This document shows positions 1 through 7,210 of a stretch of 24,053 bases of DNA, piece after piece; within the stretch, counting starts at the first letter, position 1, and each line of letters opens with the position of its first letter. Source of the DNA: an uncultured Aquincola sp. (GTDB lineage Bacteria; Pseudomonadota; Gammaproteobacteria; Burkholderiales; Burkholderiaceae); contig CAKZXL010000219.1 in assembly GCA_937883885.1 (NCBI GenBank), forward strand, positions 1 to 24,053, given 5' to 3'. The notes under the pieces are model-generated. The model was not told where the DNA came from. It made no database searches and saw only the letters and a program-made list of their open reading frames with translations. The translations under genes and the position numbers were made by a program.

Positions 1-917
1 AGGAAGGCCAGCGCCGCCTGGTACTCCCGGCTGAAGTCGGCGCCAGAGTTCACATTCGGGGCTACTTGCTGCATGCCGGCGTACAAGAAGCTAACCAGCT
101 GGAGCGCCGTGTAGTCGCCAGGCAGCCCCTTGATGGCGTGGCGCCGCACCGGGCTGTTGATATCCAGGCCCTCGGCACCGACCTTGGCAATTTCCAACAC
201 CACCTGGTTGCGTCTGTCGGGCCCCATCTCATCGAACATCCTGAGTGCCCGCACGATGTACTCGAAGACGTCGGGGCGGAAGCCGTCCGGTCCCACGCCG
301 CGTGAGCGAAGCGTGGCTTCGGCGATGAGAGTCAGCGCCTTCTCGGCTCCCTCGGCCATCGGAGAGTCAGGGTGGCGCTCGAGGAAGAGCTTGTAGGCGT
401 CAGAGGCCTCCGAGCGCAGCGCGCCGGCCTGGTCGCCAGACCGCGGGTCGAAGGCCCAGTCCTTCAGCGCCAGCGCCAGGTTCCATAGCGCGCGCTCGTC
501 GCCCGGCAGTGCCTCCACGGCGCGGCGCGCCGTCTGCGCGGCCGTCTCGTGCTCGCCCAGGTGGCCAAGGATGGCCGACAGGTTCAACAGAGACAGCCCG
601 TCGTCGGGCTTGAGCTTCAGGGCCTCCGTCAGCGCCGCCTTGGCGTCGGGGTACTGCTTCTTGCGTGCGTACGCCACGCCTACCGCCACCCACGCCGGGT
701 GGTAGCCCGGGTCCAGGGCCACGCAGCGCTTAAGCGCAATGAGCGCCTCAGGAAACTGCTGGGTTTCGCTGAGCGCCAGGCCCAGGTTGAAGAACACGTC
801 CGCCCGCGGGGGATGTTTCCTCGACAACTCCTCGAGCATCGGGATGGCGCGGCTGAACGCGCCGACGCGCAGCAGCTTCAGGATGTCGTCGAGGGGGTCG
901 GGCTTTTTGGGCGGCAT
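1..917 (-). CDS. TPR-repeat protein, C-terminus cut by window edge
   Basis: The frame stays open from the ATG at 917 to the window edge, giving about 305 visible residues. The start is supported by an AGGAAG ribosome binding site 5-6 nt upstream. The first ~150 residues contain repeated amphipathic helix pairs with TPR-type spacing and residues (FFNLGLALSETQQFPEALIALKRC, then AWVAVGVAYARKKQYPDAKAAL, then LWNLALAL, split here by type), ending in the usual ALKLKPDD and ALPGDE turns. The later part (about 215-305) is a non-TPR region with YIVRALRMFDEMGPDRRNQ and INSPVRRHAIKGLPG, which I do not recognise. TPR proteins act as protein-interaction scaffolds; no enzymatic motif is visible. It is the last visible minus-strand gene of the 3.1-1 kb cluster, about 200 nt after the preceding gene. 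The specific partner cannot be inferred. Confidence 0.85.
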   Translation of the reverse strand, partial: MPPKKPDPLDDILKLLRVGAFSRAIPMLEELSRKHPPRADVFFNLGLALSETQQFPEALIALKRCVALDPGYHPAWVAVGVAYARKKQYPDAKAALTEALKLKPDDGLSLLNLSAILGHLGEHETAAQTARRAVEALPGDERALWNLALALKDWAFDPRSGDQAGALRSEASDAYKLFLERHPDSPMAEGAEKALTLIAEATLRSRGVGPDGFRPDVFEYIVRALRMFDEMGPDRRNQVVLEIAKVGAEGLDINSPVRRHAIKGLPGDYTALQLVSFLYAGMQQVAPNVNSGADFSREYQAALAF

Positions 918-1044
918 CGAGGCTTCCTATCGGAGGCTACAAGTATCGGGGACGGCACTGCCGCAAAGGCCCGGCGGTCACAGTTGCCCTGGTTGCCCCG
1001 CGCTTCCACGCCACCTGGGAGGTGAGATGGGCAACTCAGGCCAA

Positions 1045-1069
1045 ACAGCACATTTGCTGTGCAGCAAAT
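1045..1069. repeat. Two overlapping perfect dyads
   Basis: ACAGCA-CATT-TGCTGT (1045-1060) and ATTTGCTG-TG-CAGCAAAT (1052-1069) overlap in the 207-nt gap between the gene ending at 1125 and the TPR gene starting at 917. The AT-rich arms stand out from the GC-rich surroundings. No T-run follows on either strand, so an operator for the TPR gene or a recombination/protein-binding site is more likely than an intrinsic terminator. No other feature was seen in this gap. Confidence 0.5.
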
Positions 1070-1124
1070 ATGCCCCCAACAGCTAAGTTGGGCACTTGCA
1101 GTAGGTCTGCCGTGCATGCTGGGC

Positions 1125-1634
1125 TCAGGTCGAGCCCGCCAGCATCGCCAGCAAGTCTGCCTGCAGTCGCCGGGTCCGCTCGAGCTGGGCAGCATCCGGT
1201 TGCGCCAGAAATGTTGCCGGGTCCAGACGCAGCAGCTCGATCGGAAACTGCTCGGCCATGACGCTGTAGCTCCCGCGCCCTGCAATCCAGCCTTGGAGCC
1301 ATTCGGCGTCAAAGCGGACGCCGACATAGTCCTGCTCGTCGCCATGCCAGGTCGTGTCTACCACCTGGCCGTCGGGCGTCACGCACCAAGCATGCTCCAC
1401 GGGGACGAGGCCACACGACAGTGCCCGGCCCTCGCAATACGTGAGCTCGCCCGGGTGGCTCAGCGCCAAGTCGAAAGCGTTGCGGTAGCAAGCGTGCTGC
1501 ATGCCGCGGCCGAAGCGGTGCTCCATGAGTCGACTGTCGTACTCCTGGCCCGCGGCTAGGATGAACTGAGCGCCAACGAGTCCCATGGAGGCCTCGGCCC
1601 GAATGTATTGCTGCAGGGGTCCTGGCTCATTCAT
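1125..1634 (-). CDS. Hypothetical protein with Cys-His-Asp triad pattern
   Basis: This is a 169-residue protein. The ATG at 1634 is preferred over an upstream start at 1652 because GGAG lies 7 nt upstream and the start overlaps the preceding stop (ATGAATGA), implying translational coupling. Cys49 (in HACYRNAFDLAL), His81 (in PVEHAWC) and Asp93 (in GQVVDTTW) lie in the order and spacing of papain/transglutaminase-like thiol hydrolases. Pattern knowledge places C-x2-NA...YCEG...HAW...VVD-x-TW in a family of phage- and plasmid-borne hypothetical proteins. There is no signal peptide, so it is probably cytoplasmic. The triad assignment is inference; the substrate is unknown. An alternative is a non-enzymatic protein sharing the fold. 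Confidence 0.8.
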   Translation of the reverse strand: MNEPGPLQQYIRAEASMGLVGAQFILAAGQEYDSRLMEHRFGRGMQHACYRNAFDLALSHPGELTYCEGRALSCGLVPVEHAWCVTPDGQVVDTTWHGDEQDYVGVRFDAEWLQGWIAGRGSYSVMAEQFPIELLRLDPATFLAQPDAAQLERTRRLQADLLAMLAGST

Positions 1635-2229
1635 AACGCGACTCCGAGGCAAGCAGCAGGGCGCCTGGGCGTCCCTCGAACAGCGGCTCGATTTCCTCCG
1701 GCAGGCTGCAGACAGCGTAGACCTTCCGGCACGTGCTTGAACCTTGTTCCGCGTACACGTTCTTGCCGACCCAACTCCTCATGTCGGCCAGCGTCACGCC
1801 GTCGGGGCAATACACAAGCCACCAGACGATTCGACCGTCGCCATCGGTAGCCAGTTCGGCGCCGGCGTAGTTCTTTGCGACGTATGGATGGATGTCGCGG
1901 GTCTCGAACGTGCGCACCCGCAGGATCGGCGGCATGTCGAACCCCTCGACCTCGACGGAGACCCGCACCTTGACCGGCACCAGGTCGTCACCTTGAAAGT
2001 CGCCCCACCCTGGCTGCTCGGTGGACGAGTTGTACCAGGGGGTCGCCTGCAGCAACACGCGCTGCAGCTCCCTTGGCGTCTTGGCCTCGAAGTACGGGAG
2101 CAGCGCATCACGGCTCAGGCTGCAGTTCTGCGACATGCCCCAGTCCTCGACGCGCAGGCGGCAAATCTCACCCGTCGCACGGCTGGCGAGGCCGATGAAC
2201 TCTTTGATTTCGCCGCGAGCCTTTTCCAT
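1627..2229 (-). CDS. Hypothetical protein, 200 aa
   Basis: Coding is supported by strong third-position GC and by the 8-nt overlap with the next gene. I recognise no domain. The middle is rich in beta-type segments (VPVKVRVSVEVEGF, PPILRVRTFETR) and Trp (WWLVYC, RSWVGKN), suggesting a compact soluble fold. The start is uncertain: the ATG at 2229 has only a poor ribosome binding site, a second ATG lies 31 codons in (MSQNCSLS), and the frame remains open for at least 40 codons upstream without an ATG. The true N-terminus may therefore be longer or the gene 5'-truncated. It probably belongs to the same minus-strand unit as its neighbours. Confidence 0.7.
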   Translation of the reverse strand: MEKARGEIKEFIGLASRATGEICRLRVEDWGMSQNCSLSRDALLPYFEAKTPRELQRVLLQATPWYNSSTEQPGWGDFQGDDLVPVKVRVSVEVEGFDMPPILRVRTFETRDIHPYVAKNYAGAELATDGDGRIVWWLVYCPDGVTLADMRSWVGKNVYAEQGSSTCRKVYAVCSLPEEIEPLFEGRPGALLLASESRYE

Positions 2230-2351
2230 GTACGAGCCCTGGGGAAGGAGGCCGCGCTTGCGCGACCAGGTAAGGAAGGTCGTCTCCGACGAGCCGCGGG
2301 GCGACGCGGTCGGTTGTGCACATAGGCCTGAAGACCCTGCGCCAAAGTGTC

Positions 2352-2801
2352 TTAGGCTACGGGCTCGACGTCATTGGCGTCCACCCAGCGCCAGTAGCCG
2401 CCGGCGCCGGCCCAGTGCACTTTCGGCTGGTGCACCGCGTCGCGGCCCTCGGGGCCATCGTGCCAGACGTACCCCTTGTCGACGCTGTGCACCGTCACGA
2501 CGCGCGAGGTCTTCGCCGGCGCGCCGCCGTTAGGCACCTTGATGCCGTGAACGACAGCGCCCTTGCGCACGCGCACTCGTGCGTCGCGGGAGAACGGCAT
2601 GGAACCGAAGGGGCCAACGTAGGCCAGTTCCTTGTGGCCGTTCCTCTCCATCCAAAGAGCGCAAGCCGTGGCGTGCTCCATCGAGCGCCGCGCCTCGTTG
2701 CGGCCGTCGTGGATGGTGCCGGGCGGGTGCTGCGCCAGCAGCTCGAGGTAGGAGGCCTCGGACTCGGCGGCCAGCGCCAGCAGGGACTCGGGCGTGAACA
2801 T
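2352..2801 (-). CDS. Hypothetical protein, 149 aa
   Basis: The ATG at 2801 (MFTPESLLALAAES) was chosen because GAGGAACTGAGG lies upstream and the residues before it look non-coding. The N-terminal ~50 residues are helical (AESEASYLELLAQHPPG, EARRSMEHATACALWMERNG). The remainder is beta-rich and ends in a segment with KGYVWHDG and GYWRWVDANDVEP, typical of small SH3/agenet-like barrels; no family is claimed. FSRDARVRVRKGAVVHG also resembles the start of a small barrel. It lies 129 nt downstream of the small Cys protein and may share its promoter. Function unknown. Confidence 0.72.
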   Translation of the reverse strand: MFTPESLLALAAESEASYLELLAQHPPGTIHDGRNEARRSMEHATACALWMERNGHKELAYVGPFGSMPFSRDARVRVRKGAVVHGIKVPNGGAPAKTSRVVTVHSVDKGYVWHDGPEGRDAVHQPKVHWAGAGGYWRWVDANDVEPVA

Positions 2802-2930
2802 GGCGGACCTCAGTTCCTCTGCGTGGTGGCCAGGCGGTCGATCCAGCGGGACATCCAGTGCGCCGCGACCACGGAGGCGCGCCTGGACTCCGGCCAATCC
2901 AGAGGTGGCGTGCTCGGCAGGCGCCTCGCC

Positions 2931-3071
2931 TTACTGGCATGACTCGCAGATTTCGTCTTCGCCCAGGCCGTCCTTGCGCAGCGGGCAAGTCACCAGCGGG
3001 GCATCGGAGAAAAAGTCGTCTTCGACAGGGGGTTGCTGAGCGGTCTCGGTCTTGGTCAGGTCGGCATTCAT
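2931..3071 (-). CDS. Small Cys-containing protein, 46 aa
   Basis: The ATG at 3071 has GAGGA 7 nt upstream and lies 32 nt downstream of the -10 box of a near-consensus sigma70 promoter; this promoter makes the small ORF credible. The product (MNADLTKTETAQQPPVEDD...) has an acidic, probably disordered N-terminus and three C-terminal cysteines in the order C-x13-C-x2-C (TCPL...EICESCQ). This could bind a metal or form disulfides, but one ligand short of four is seen. No signal peptide. It is the first gene after the promoter and may head a unit running to the TPR gene. Function unknown. Confidence 0.65.
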   Translation of the reverse strand: MNADLTKTETAQQPPVEDDFFSDAPLVTCPLRKDGLGEDEICESCQ

Positions 3072-3102
3072 GTTCACGTCCTCGGTGCAGTGAGATGTAA
3101 AT

Positions 3103-3141
3103 AGGATATCATGTGTGCGTGCGATTGTCAACCCGGTTGAA
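3103..3141 (-). promoter_or_regulatory. Sigma70 promoter with palindromic operator
   Basis: On the minus strand TTGACA (3131-3126) and TATCCT (3108-3103) are separated by exactly 17 nt. A near-perfect dyad, + strand GTCAACC-C-GGTTGAA (3127-3141), covers the -35 box and the sequence just upstream. The same dyad, -10 region and downstream ATTTnCATCT recur at 5507-5555. It drives the small Cys protein and possibly the genes beyond it. The ~237 nt farther upstream (3142-3378) hold no gene; only a half-site GTCAACCGG near 3353 was noted. Confidence 0.8.
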
Positions 3142-3378
3142 CATTCTGCTCCCTTGCGCGGACCTCGAATTCAGCGCCCGTGGGTTGCTGCACCACTGCC
3201 AGACCCTTGGGCCAGCTTGCCAGGAACGATGGGCCGACTCGAGGCTTGCCGTCGCTGGGGACGTTGCCTGAAAGACTCTCGGATGTTTACACCGCGAGAG
3301 CGTGCTCAAGGATGAAACGTGGAGAGCGAATCGCTACCCAAAAGCCAGGTCAACCGGAGAACGAGCCAGCGATGTGGC

Positions 3379-3870
3379 TCAGTTCCGCCACGAACTGGCC
3401 AGTTTCGCCTTCTCTCTGAGCGCCTTGATCTGGGCGGTGTTGGCTGCCTCGCCCGCGGTGATGGCCAGTCGCGCCGCGTCCTTGACCCAGCTCATGACCG
3501 ACTCGCTGTGGTGGTCGGCTAAAGGCAGGCTTGTGGTGAACCAGACGTCTTCGTTGATGAGAAGGATGCCGGCTCGGTGCTTGGGCTCATGACCAAGCTT
3601 GAAGCGTGCGTCAGGAAATGCACCGGCCTCAACCTTAACCCGTGCGTGAAGGCTGGCTGAGCCCTCGAATTGGAAGCTGACGGCGCACTCCCGTACGCCA
3701 GCGACGGCCGCCTGGCAGTCGATTTCCGACACGTCGTTCGGCAGCCAGCCCGCGAGCTTGTTTGCCACCGCCTCTTCGTGACTGGACATGCAGCCGGCCA
3801 GTGCCGCGGCAAGAAGGAGGGCAAGAGCGCGGTGGGTCGTCGACACGATGGTGTTCTCGGCCTTTTTCAT
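3379..3870 (-). CDS. Putative lipoprotein, 163 aa
   Basis: The start at 3870 (MKKAENTIVS) is preferred to one 12 codons upstream because it gives a proper type II signal peptide: a charged N-terminus, hydrophobic ALALLLAAALAG and lipobox Cys27 (LAGC). The mature part has two further cysteines (EIDCQ and RECAV) flanking a short beta-rich domain with a FQFEGSASLHARVKVE strand, then an amphipathic C-terminal helix (AANTAQIKALREKAKLA). The mature protein should be membrane-anchored in the periplasm or at the cell surface. The residue following Cys is Met, with no Asp at +2, consistent with outer-membrane sorting under the usual rule. I recognise no family. The next upstream gene ends 105 nt away. 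Confidence 0.8.
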   Translation of the reverse strand: MKKAENTIVSTTHRALALLLAAALAGCMSSHEEAVANKLAGWLPNDVSEIDCQAAVAGVRECAVSFQFEGSASLHARVKVEAGAFPDARFKLGHEPKHRAGILLINEDVWFTTSLPLADHHSESVMSWVKDAARLAITAGEAANTAQIKALREKAKLASSWRN

Positions 3871-3975
3871 GGTGCTGCCCTTACAACTTGAGCATGATGA
3901 ATTCATGGTCGTCGGTCGCCGCCTGCTTCACCGGCCCTCCGCTGGCTGCACCAAAATGCAGCTGCGTGCTGGTCA

Positions 3976-4287
3976 TCAATAGGAGATGTCTTCGCCGAGC
4001 GCTTGCAAAACACAGGCGAGCGTAAGGTAGTCGCCGGCCATGCGTGACAGGGCTGCCGAGGCCTTGGCAGCGGTGGCCACGAAGTCCGAGTTATCGATTG
4101 TCACCGAGAAGCCTGGCACGCCCGCGATAGCGTGGCGTTGAGCTTCCAGATGACCCTCGAGCCCCTGATGCGCGGCAGCCGCGATGTTCTTGGACTCGAG
4201 AAGTGATGTGCGCAGCGCGGTGACGACAGGGTTCTCGGCGTGCTTCTTGGCCAGCTCCAGCAGCTGTGCCTGGGTTGTCTGCGACAT
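3976..4287 (-). CDS. Hypothetical protein, 103 aa
   Basis: ATG at 4287 has AGGAGA 4 nt upstream. The product is largely helical (QAQLLELAKKHAENPVV, FVATAAKASAALSRMAGDYL) with no cysteine motif, signal peptide or membrane segment. No family is recognised. Good ribosome binding site and codon bias support expression. It sits between two lipoproteins on the same strand, but the ~100-nt gaps on both sides argue that it may have its own promoter; none could be seen. Confidence 0.7.
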   Translation of the reverse strand: MSQTTQAQLLELAKKHAENPVVTALRTSLLESKNIAAAAHQGLEGHLEAQRHAIAGVPGFSVTIDNSDFVATAAKASAALSRMAGDYLTLACVLQALGEDISY

Positions 4288-4418
4288 GATGTCTCCTATG
4301 GCTTCGGTGTATGTCGGCTATGTCGCCAGCTTCCGCTGGCGGGGTGACGCCGTGTCGCTCGTCGGCTTCGAGCTGCTCCGCGGGGCCGGCTTTGTTTGGT
4401 TGTGGCGACCAGGCGGCG

Positions 4419-5471
4419 TTACGGATTCGTCGTGAAGCTCCAGGTCTTGGTCAGCGGGGCGCCGCCAGTCTTGAGCGTCGCGGTGAAGGTCACGGTGTAG
4501 GTCGCGCCCTTGACCAGCGGCGACAGCGGAACCAGGACAGCGAAGCCTTCGCCCAGGTTGATGTCAGGGCTCACCGTCACGCCGGAGCCGGTGATGCCAG
4601 AGCTCGCCAGGATGCCGGCCGGCACCAGGTTGCCCCCCGCGTCCTTCAATTCGAACTTCGTCACCACGGCGGCCAGCGTGCCGGCGGCCTTGTAGTTCAC
4701 GAAGTCAGCGTTGCGCACGTTCACGATGACCGGCGTGCCGGCGGTCGCACTCGGGAACAGCGTGGCCGAGGGGCGCGGCGACTCGTAGGCGACGTAGAAC
4801 GTCTCCAGCAGGTTCGTCTGACCAGCGTAGGGGTACGCCACCAGCGAGCCGGCCGGCGGCACCTGCGAGTTGCTCTCGCTCGCCGCGGCGGCGATGTCGA
4901 CCACGCACATCGGGATGCCGGCGCCGTCCATGCCGAAGCCCACACCGACGTGGGTGGCCGGGCTCAGGATGGCCGCAGCGTGATAGACCGTGTTCATCAG
5001 GCCGAGCACACAGTCCGAGCCCTTCATCGAGGCACCAGTGCCGCCGATGACTTCGGTTGTGTAGCCTGCAGCGAAGCCGGCCTTGGCGATGCGACTGGAC
5101 GGCGTGACCTCGTAGAAGTCGACCTTGGCGGCGTCTTCCGTGTGGCCGATGCCAGAAGTCAGGTGAGTCGTCAGGTACTTGGCGTGCGCGAAGGCGGCCA
5201 CATCGACCTGAGCGCTCTGCGACACGTAGCCGGTGCCTGCCGAGTAGCGCACCATGTTGATGGCCGAGTAGGCGTCGGCTTCGAGGCTGTTATGCGAGGT
5301 CGCCGGGCCAGCGATGGTCTTGAGCGTGCCTTCGCTCGCCACCACGTCCACCGGGTTGTTCGGGTTGGAGGGGTTATTCGGGGTCGACGAGTCACCACCA
5401 CCACCGCCACCGCCGCAAGCAGTCAGTGCGGCGAGGATAACGGCAGCGAGAAGGGTGTTCAGTGTGCGCAT
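4419..5471 (-). CDS. CAP/SCP-domain lipoprotein
   Basis: The 350-residue product begins MRTLNTLLAAVILAALTAC; Cys19 is followed by seven Gly, a common linker in betaproteobacterial lipoproteins. After a Pro/Asn spacer, residues ~55-200 match the CAP (cysteine-rich secretory, SCP) fold: AINMVRYSAG, AFAHAKYLTTH, IGHTED, TPSSRIAKAGF and TTEVIGG occur in the family order, followed by GLMNTVYHAAAIL. The last ~100 residues form a beta-sandwich of bacterial Ig type (VVTKFELKDAGGN...ATYTVTFTATLKTGG...TWSFTTNP). It should be anchored in the outer membrane or surface exposed. Bacterial CAP proteins have no single established activity. Start 5471 is chosen for the signal peptide. It lies 46 nt from the -10 box of an operator-bearing promoter. 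Confidence 0.88.
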   Translation of the reverse strand: MRTLNTLLAAVILAALTACGGGGGGGDSSTPNNPSNPNNPVDVVASEGTLKTIAGPATSHNSLEADAYSAINMVRYSAGTGYVSQSAQVDVAAFAHAKYLTTHLTSGIGHTEDAAKVDFYEVTPSSRIAKAGFAAGYTTEVIGGTGASMKGSDCVLGLMNTVYHAAAILSPATHVGVGFGMDGAGIPMCVVDIAAAASESNSQVPPAGSLVAYPYAGQTNLLETFYVAYESPRPSATLFPSATAGTPVIVNVRNADFVNYKAAGTLAAVVTKFELKDAGGNLVPAGILASSGITGSGVTVSPDINLGEGFAVLVPLSPLVKGATYTVTFTATLKTGGAPLTKTWSFTTNP

Positions 5472-5506
5472 CGTGCGGATTCCCGGGCGACTCACGTCGC
5501 TGATGT

Positions 5507-5555
5507 AGATGCAAATAGCATATCATCTTCACGGCGCATCGTCAACCAGGTTGAC
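5507..5555 (-). promoter_or_regulatory. Sigma70 promoter with perfect palindromic operator
   Basis: On the minus strand TTGACG (5545-5540), a 17-nt spacer and TATGCT (5522-5517) are followed by ATTTGCATCT. The perfect dyad GTCAACC-A-GGTTGAC (5541-5555) covers the -35 box, in the same register as the dyad at 3127-3141. Across about 40 nt the two sites share most positions although their downstream genes are unrelated. It drives the CAP lipoprotein. Confidence 0.82.
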
Positions 5556-5585
5556 AGTCACGCCTTGCGCAGTAGCCCAGTCCAC

Positions 5586-5615
5586 GCGTTGCGTTGCGTT
5601 GCGTTGCGTTGCGCT
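5586..5615. repeat. (GCGTT)5 pentanucleotide tandem repeat
   Basis: Five perfect GCGTT units (5586-5610) are followed by one degenerate unit GCGCT. It lies outside any gene, about 40 bp upstream of the -35 box of the CAP lipoprotein promoter. The rest of 5556-5723 shows no gene. Confidence 0.9.
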
Positions 5616-5723
5616 GCCCGCCAGCCCTTCGCCAGCTTGCCTTCCTACCTGCCAAGAGTTCTTGTCGCACCACCGGTCAAGCTCGGCCTAGCTTCGGGAG
5701 ACGTCGGCCCCGAGTTGCCCTTC

Positions 5724-5999
5724 TCAGCGGAGCCAGCCACCCATCCGGATGGCAGTGATGCGCTCCCGCAGGCGCTTGTACAGCGCCGGGTCCGCCATGC
5801 TCAGGTCTTCAGGCGCATCTTTCTTCGCCATCAGCAGCACGCACGCCATCTCCACCCGAGCCTCATGTGCCTCCGGCGAGCTGCCAGCGCACCGCTTGAG
5901 CAGCGCCCCCATGGACTCATCACCGCGCAAGAACCGAATCGCAATGGCGCGTCGGTCCCGCTCGGAGACGGAGTCGAGGAGGTTCTGGTCGTGGCTCAC
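5724..5999 (-). CDS. Small hypothetical protein, 91 aa
   Basis: The GTG at 5999 (VSHDQNLLDSVSERDRRA) is chosen because the sequence before it is Arg/Thr/Pro-rich with non-coding character. The product is helical (MACVLLMAKKDAPEDLS, DPALYKRLRERITAIRMGG). The ribosome binding site is weak; AGGCAAGA lies somewhat far upstream. A promoter with a 17-nt spacer lies 88 nt upstream, which supports expression. No family, metal site or membrane segment is recognised. Confidence 0.55.
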   Translation of the reverse strand: MSHDQNLLDSVSERDRRAIAIRFLRGDESMGALLKRCAGSSPEAHEARVEMACVLLMAKKDAPEDLSMADPALYKRLRERITAIRMGGWLR

Positions 6000-6086
6000 G
6001 CGCGTGTCTTGCCTGGTCGGTGGTGGCCGCTTGCGCGACCTGGTCGTAGTAGTGCGAGCTGGCCGAAGGGTTAGCTGATCGTACAA

Positions 6087-6115
6087 AAGATATCGCTTAG
6101 CGCCGGGTGCGACAA
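6087..6115 (-). promoter_or_regulatory. Putative sigma70 promoter
   Basis: Minus strand TTGTCG (6115-6110), 17-nt spacer, TATCTT (6092-6087). It lies upstream of the gene starting at 5999. The stretch 6116-6391 holds no gene that I can support. Confidence 0.6.
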
Positions 6116-6391
6116 GGGCGCCCCCATAGAGCCGCATCCGCCGAGGCGCTACAACGGAGCTGCGCGCGGACGCCGTGGCGGGGCGGGCGGCGACAACTGA
6201 TCGCTTTTGGCGCTCGTGCGAACAGTCCACGCCGCGTAGCGCCCGGACGTGGTCGTCGCCGCACTGGGTGAGTGCCGTAACAAGCCGCCTCCGAGGTGCA
6301 CACATGCACTCTAATGCGTCGACCAGGTCGCGATTACGGCTTCCGCGTGGCGCATCTGCTCGCCCAGCGTCATGAGTCGGCCCACCTTGGA

Positions 6392-7051
6392 TCAAGGGCA
6401 AGCGCGACGAGCCGGCTTCGGCTGCTCGCGGTCCGCGAGCTTGTTGACGTCGGCCAGGATGTCGCCGCGCAGCTCGAGGAAGACGATGTTCTCATCGGCG
6501 CGTTCGCGCGCGCTGCCTGCCAGCGTGGACACGGCATCTCGCACCTGCTCCATCGAGACATCCAGGCGACTCATCAGGTAGACGATGTCGTCCAGGTCAT
6601 AGGGCTCGGCACGGACGAGCTTGGAGGCGATGACGTTTTCCGCCGGCGGATGAACCACCTCGAGGTTGCCACTGCGGAACATCGACTCCTCGGACTTCCA
6701 CTTGCCCACGTGCACCACGCCGGGCGTGACCATCTGCAGGTACAAGCAGTCGCGAGGAGCGTCGTAGCCCTTGGGGTCGAAGTGGACGCCGGCTTTCTCG
6801 CAGGCCTGAACGATGTCGGCCAAGTCGACCTTGGACTTCGGGGACCAGACGTCCACGTCCTCGGTCATGCGGCCGGCCTGGCCGTACCACATGCCTACGC
6901 TCGAACCGATGAGGACGAGTCGGGTGGGCTTCTGGAGATGCTCGCCCACGCGCATCAATGCCGCCTGGACTGCGCGCCAGTCGCTGGTGTGGGTGTCGGC
7001 GCGTGCGCCGACGCGGACGTCGCTGTCTTGCGTTCTGGCGGCCGCAGGCAT
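6392..7051 (-). CDS. DUF6036-like nucleotidyltransferase
   Basis: The 219-residue start at 7051 has a perfect AGGAGG 6 nt upstream. The N-terminal half shows the nucleotidyltransferase signature: LVLIGSSVGMWYGQAG (residues 46-60) followed by TEDVDVW (63-69), i.e. the G-S and D-x-D metal-binding pattern of the pol-beta superfamily. The layout, with a later NLEVVHPPAENVIASKLVRAEPYDLDDIV-type segment (shown here only by its landmarks PAENVIASKL and YDLDDIV), matches DUF6036-type proteins related to antitoxin or toxin nucleotidyltransferases. It would transfer a nucleotide to an unknown substrate in the cytoplasm. No adjacent cognate partner was identified, so a toxin-antitoxin role is only a hypothesis. 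It is expressed from an extended -10 promoter at 7094. Confidence 0.85.
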   Translation of the reverse strand: MPAAARTQDSDVRVGARADTHTSDWRAVQAALMRVGEHLQKPTRLVLIGSSVGMWYGQAGRMTEDVDVWSPKSKVDLADIVQACEKAGVHFDPKGYDAPRDCLYLQMVTPGVVHVGKWKSEESMFRSGNLEVVHPPAENVIASKLVRAEPYDLDDIVYLMSRLDVSMEQVRDAVSTLAGSARERADENIVFLELRGDILADVNKLADREQPKPARRACP

Positions 7052-7093
7052 GGCTCGCCTCCTGACAAAGTGATTCAATACCGATGTACAAGT

Positions 7094-7102
7094 AGTATAA
7101 CA
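7094..7102 (-). promoter_or_regulatory. Extended -10 promoter
   Basis: Minus strand TGT-TATACT forms an extended -10 element 43 nt upstream of the nucleotidyltransferase start. No good -35 lies at 17 nt, in line with extended -10 promoters. The AT-rich stretch 7072-7107 stands out locally. Confidence 0.55.
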
Positions 7103-7210
7103 TACACCGTCGTTGCAGCGTGAAGCCGCTGTTGCAGGCGCGGATGCAGAGGGGTCGTTCAAGGGATAGGATCTACGCAAAATCTATGCACTTGCCATGC
7201 GGAATTTTGA

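Noticed and set aside
3275..3301. CTCTCG/CGAGAG inverted repeat
   Set aside because: Six-base arms with a long loop and no gene or promoter nearby; within chance expectation.
4311..6074. Very long plus-strand open frame (587 codons)
   Set aside because: It lies antisense to the CAP lipoprotein, whose signal peptide, domain order and promoter are clear; the long frame is His/Arg/Ala-rich, as expected of a shadow in GC-rich DNA.
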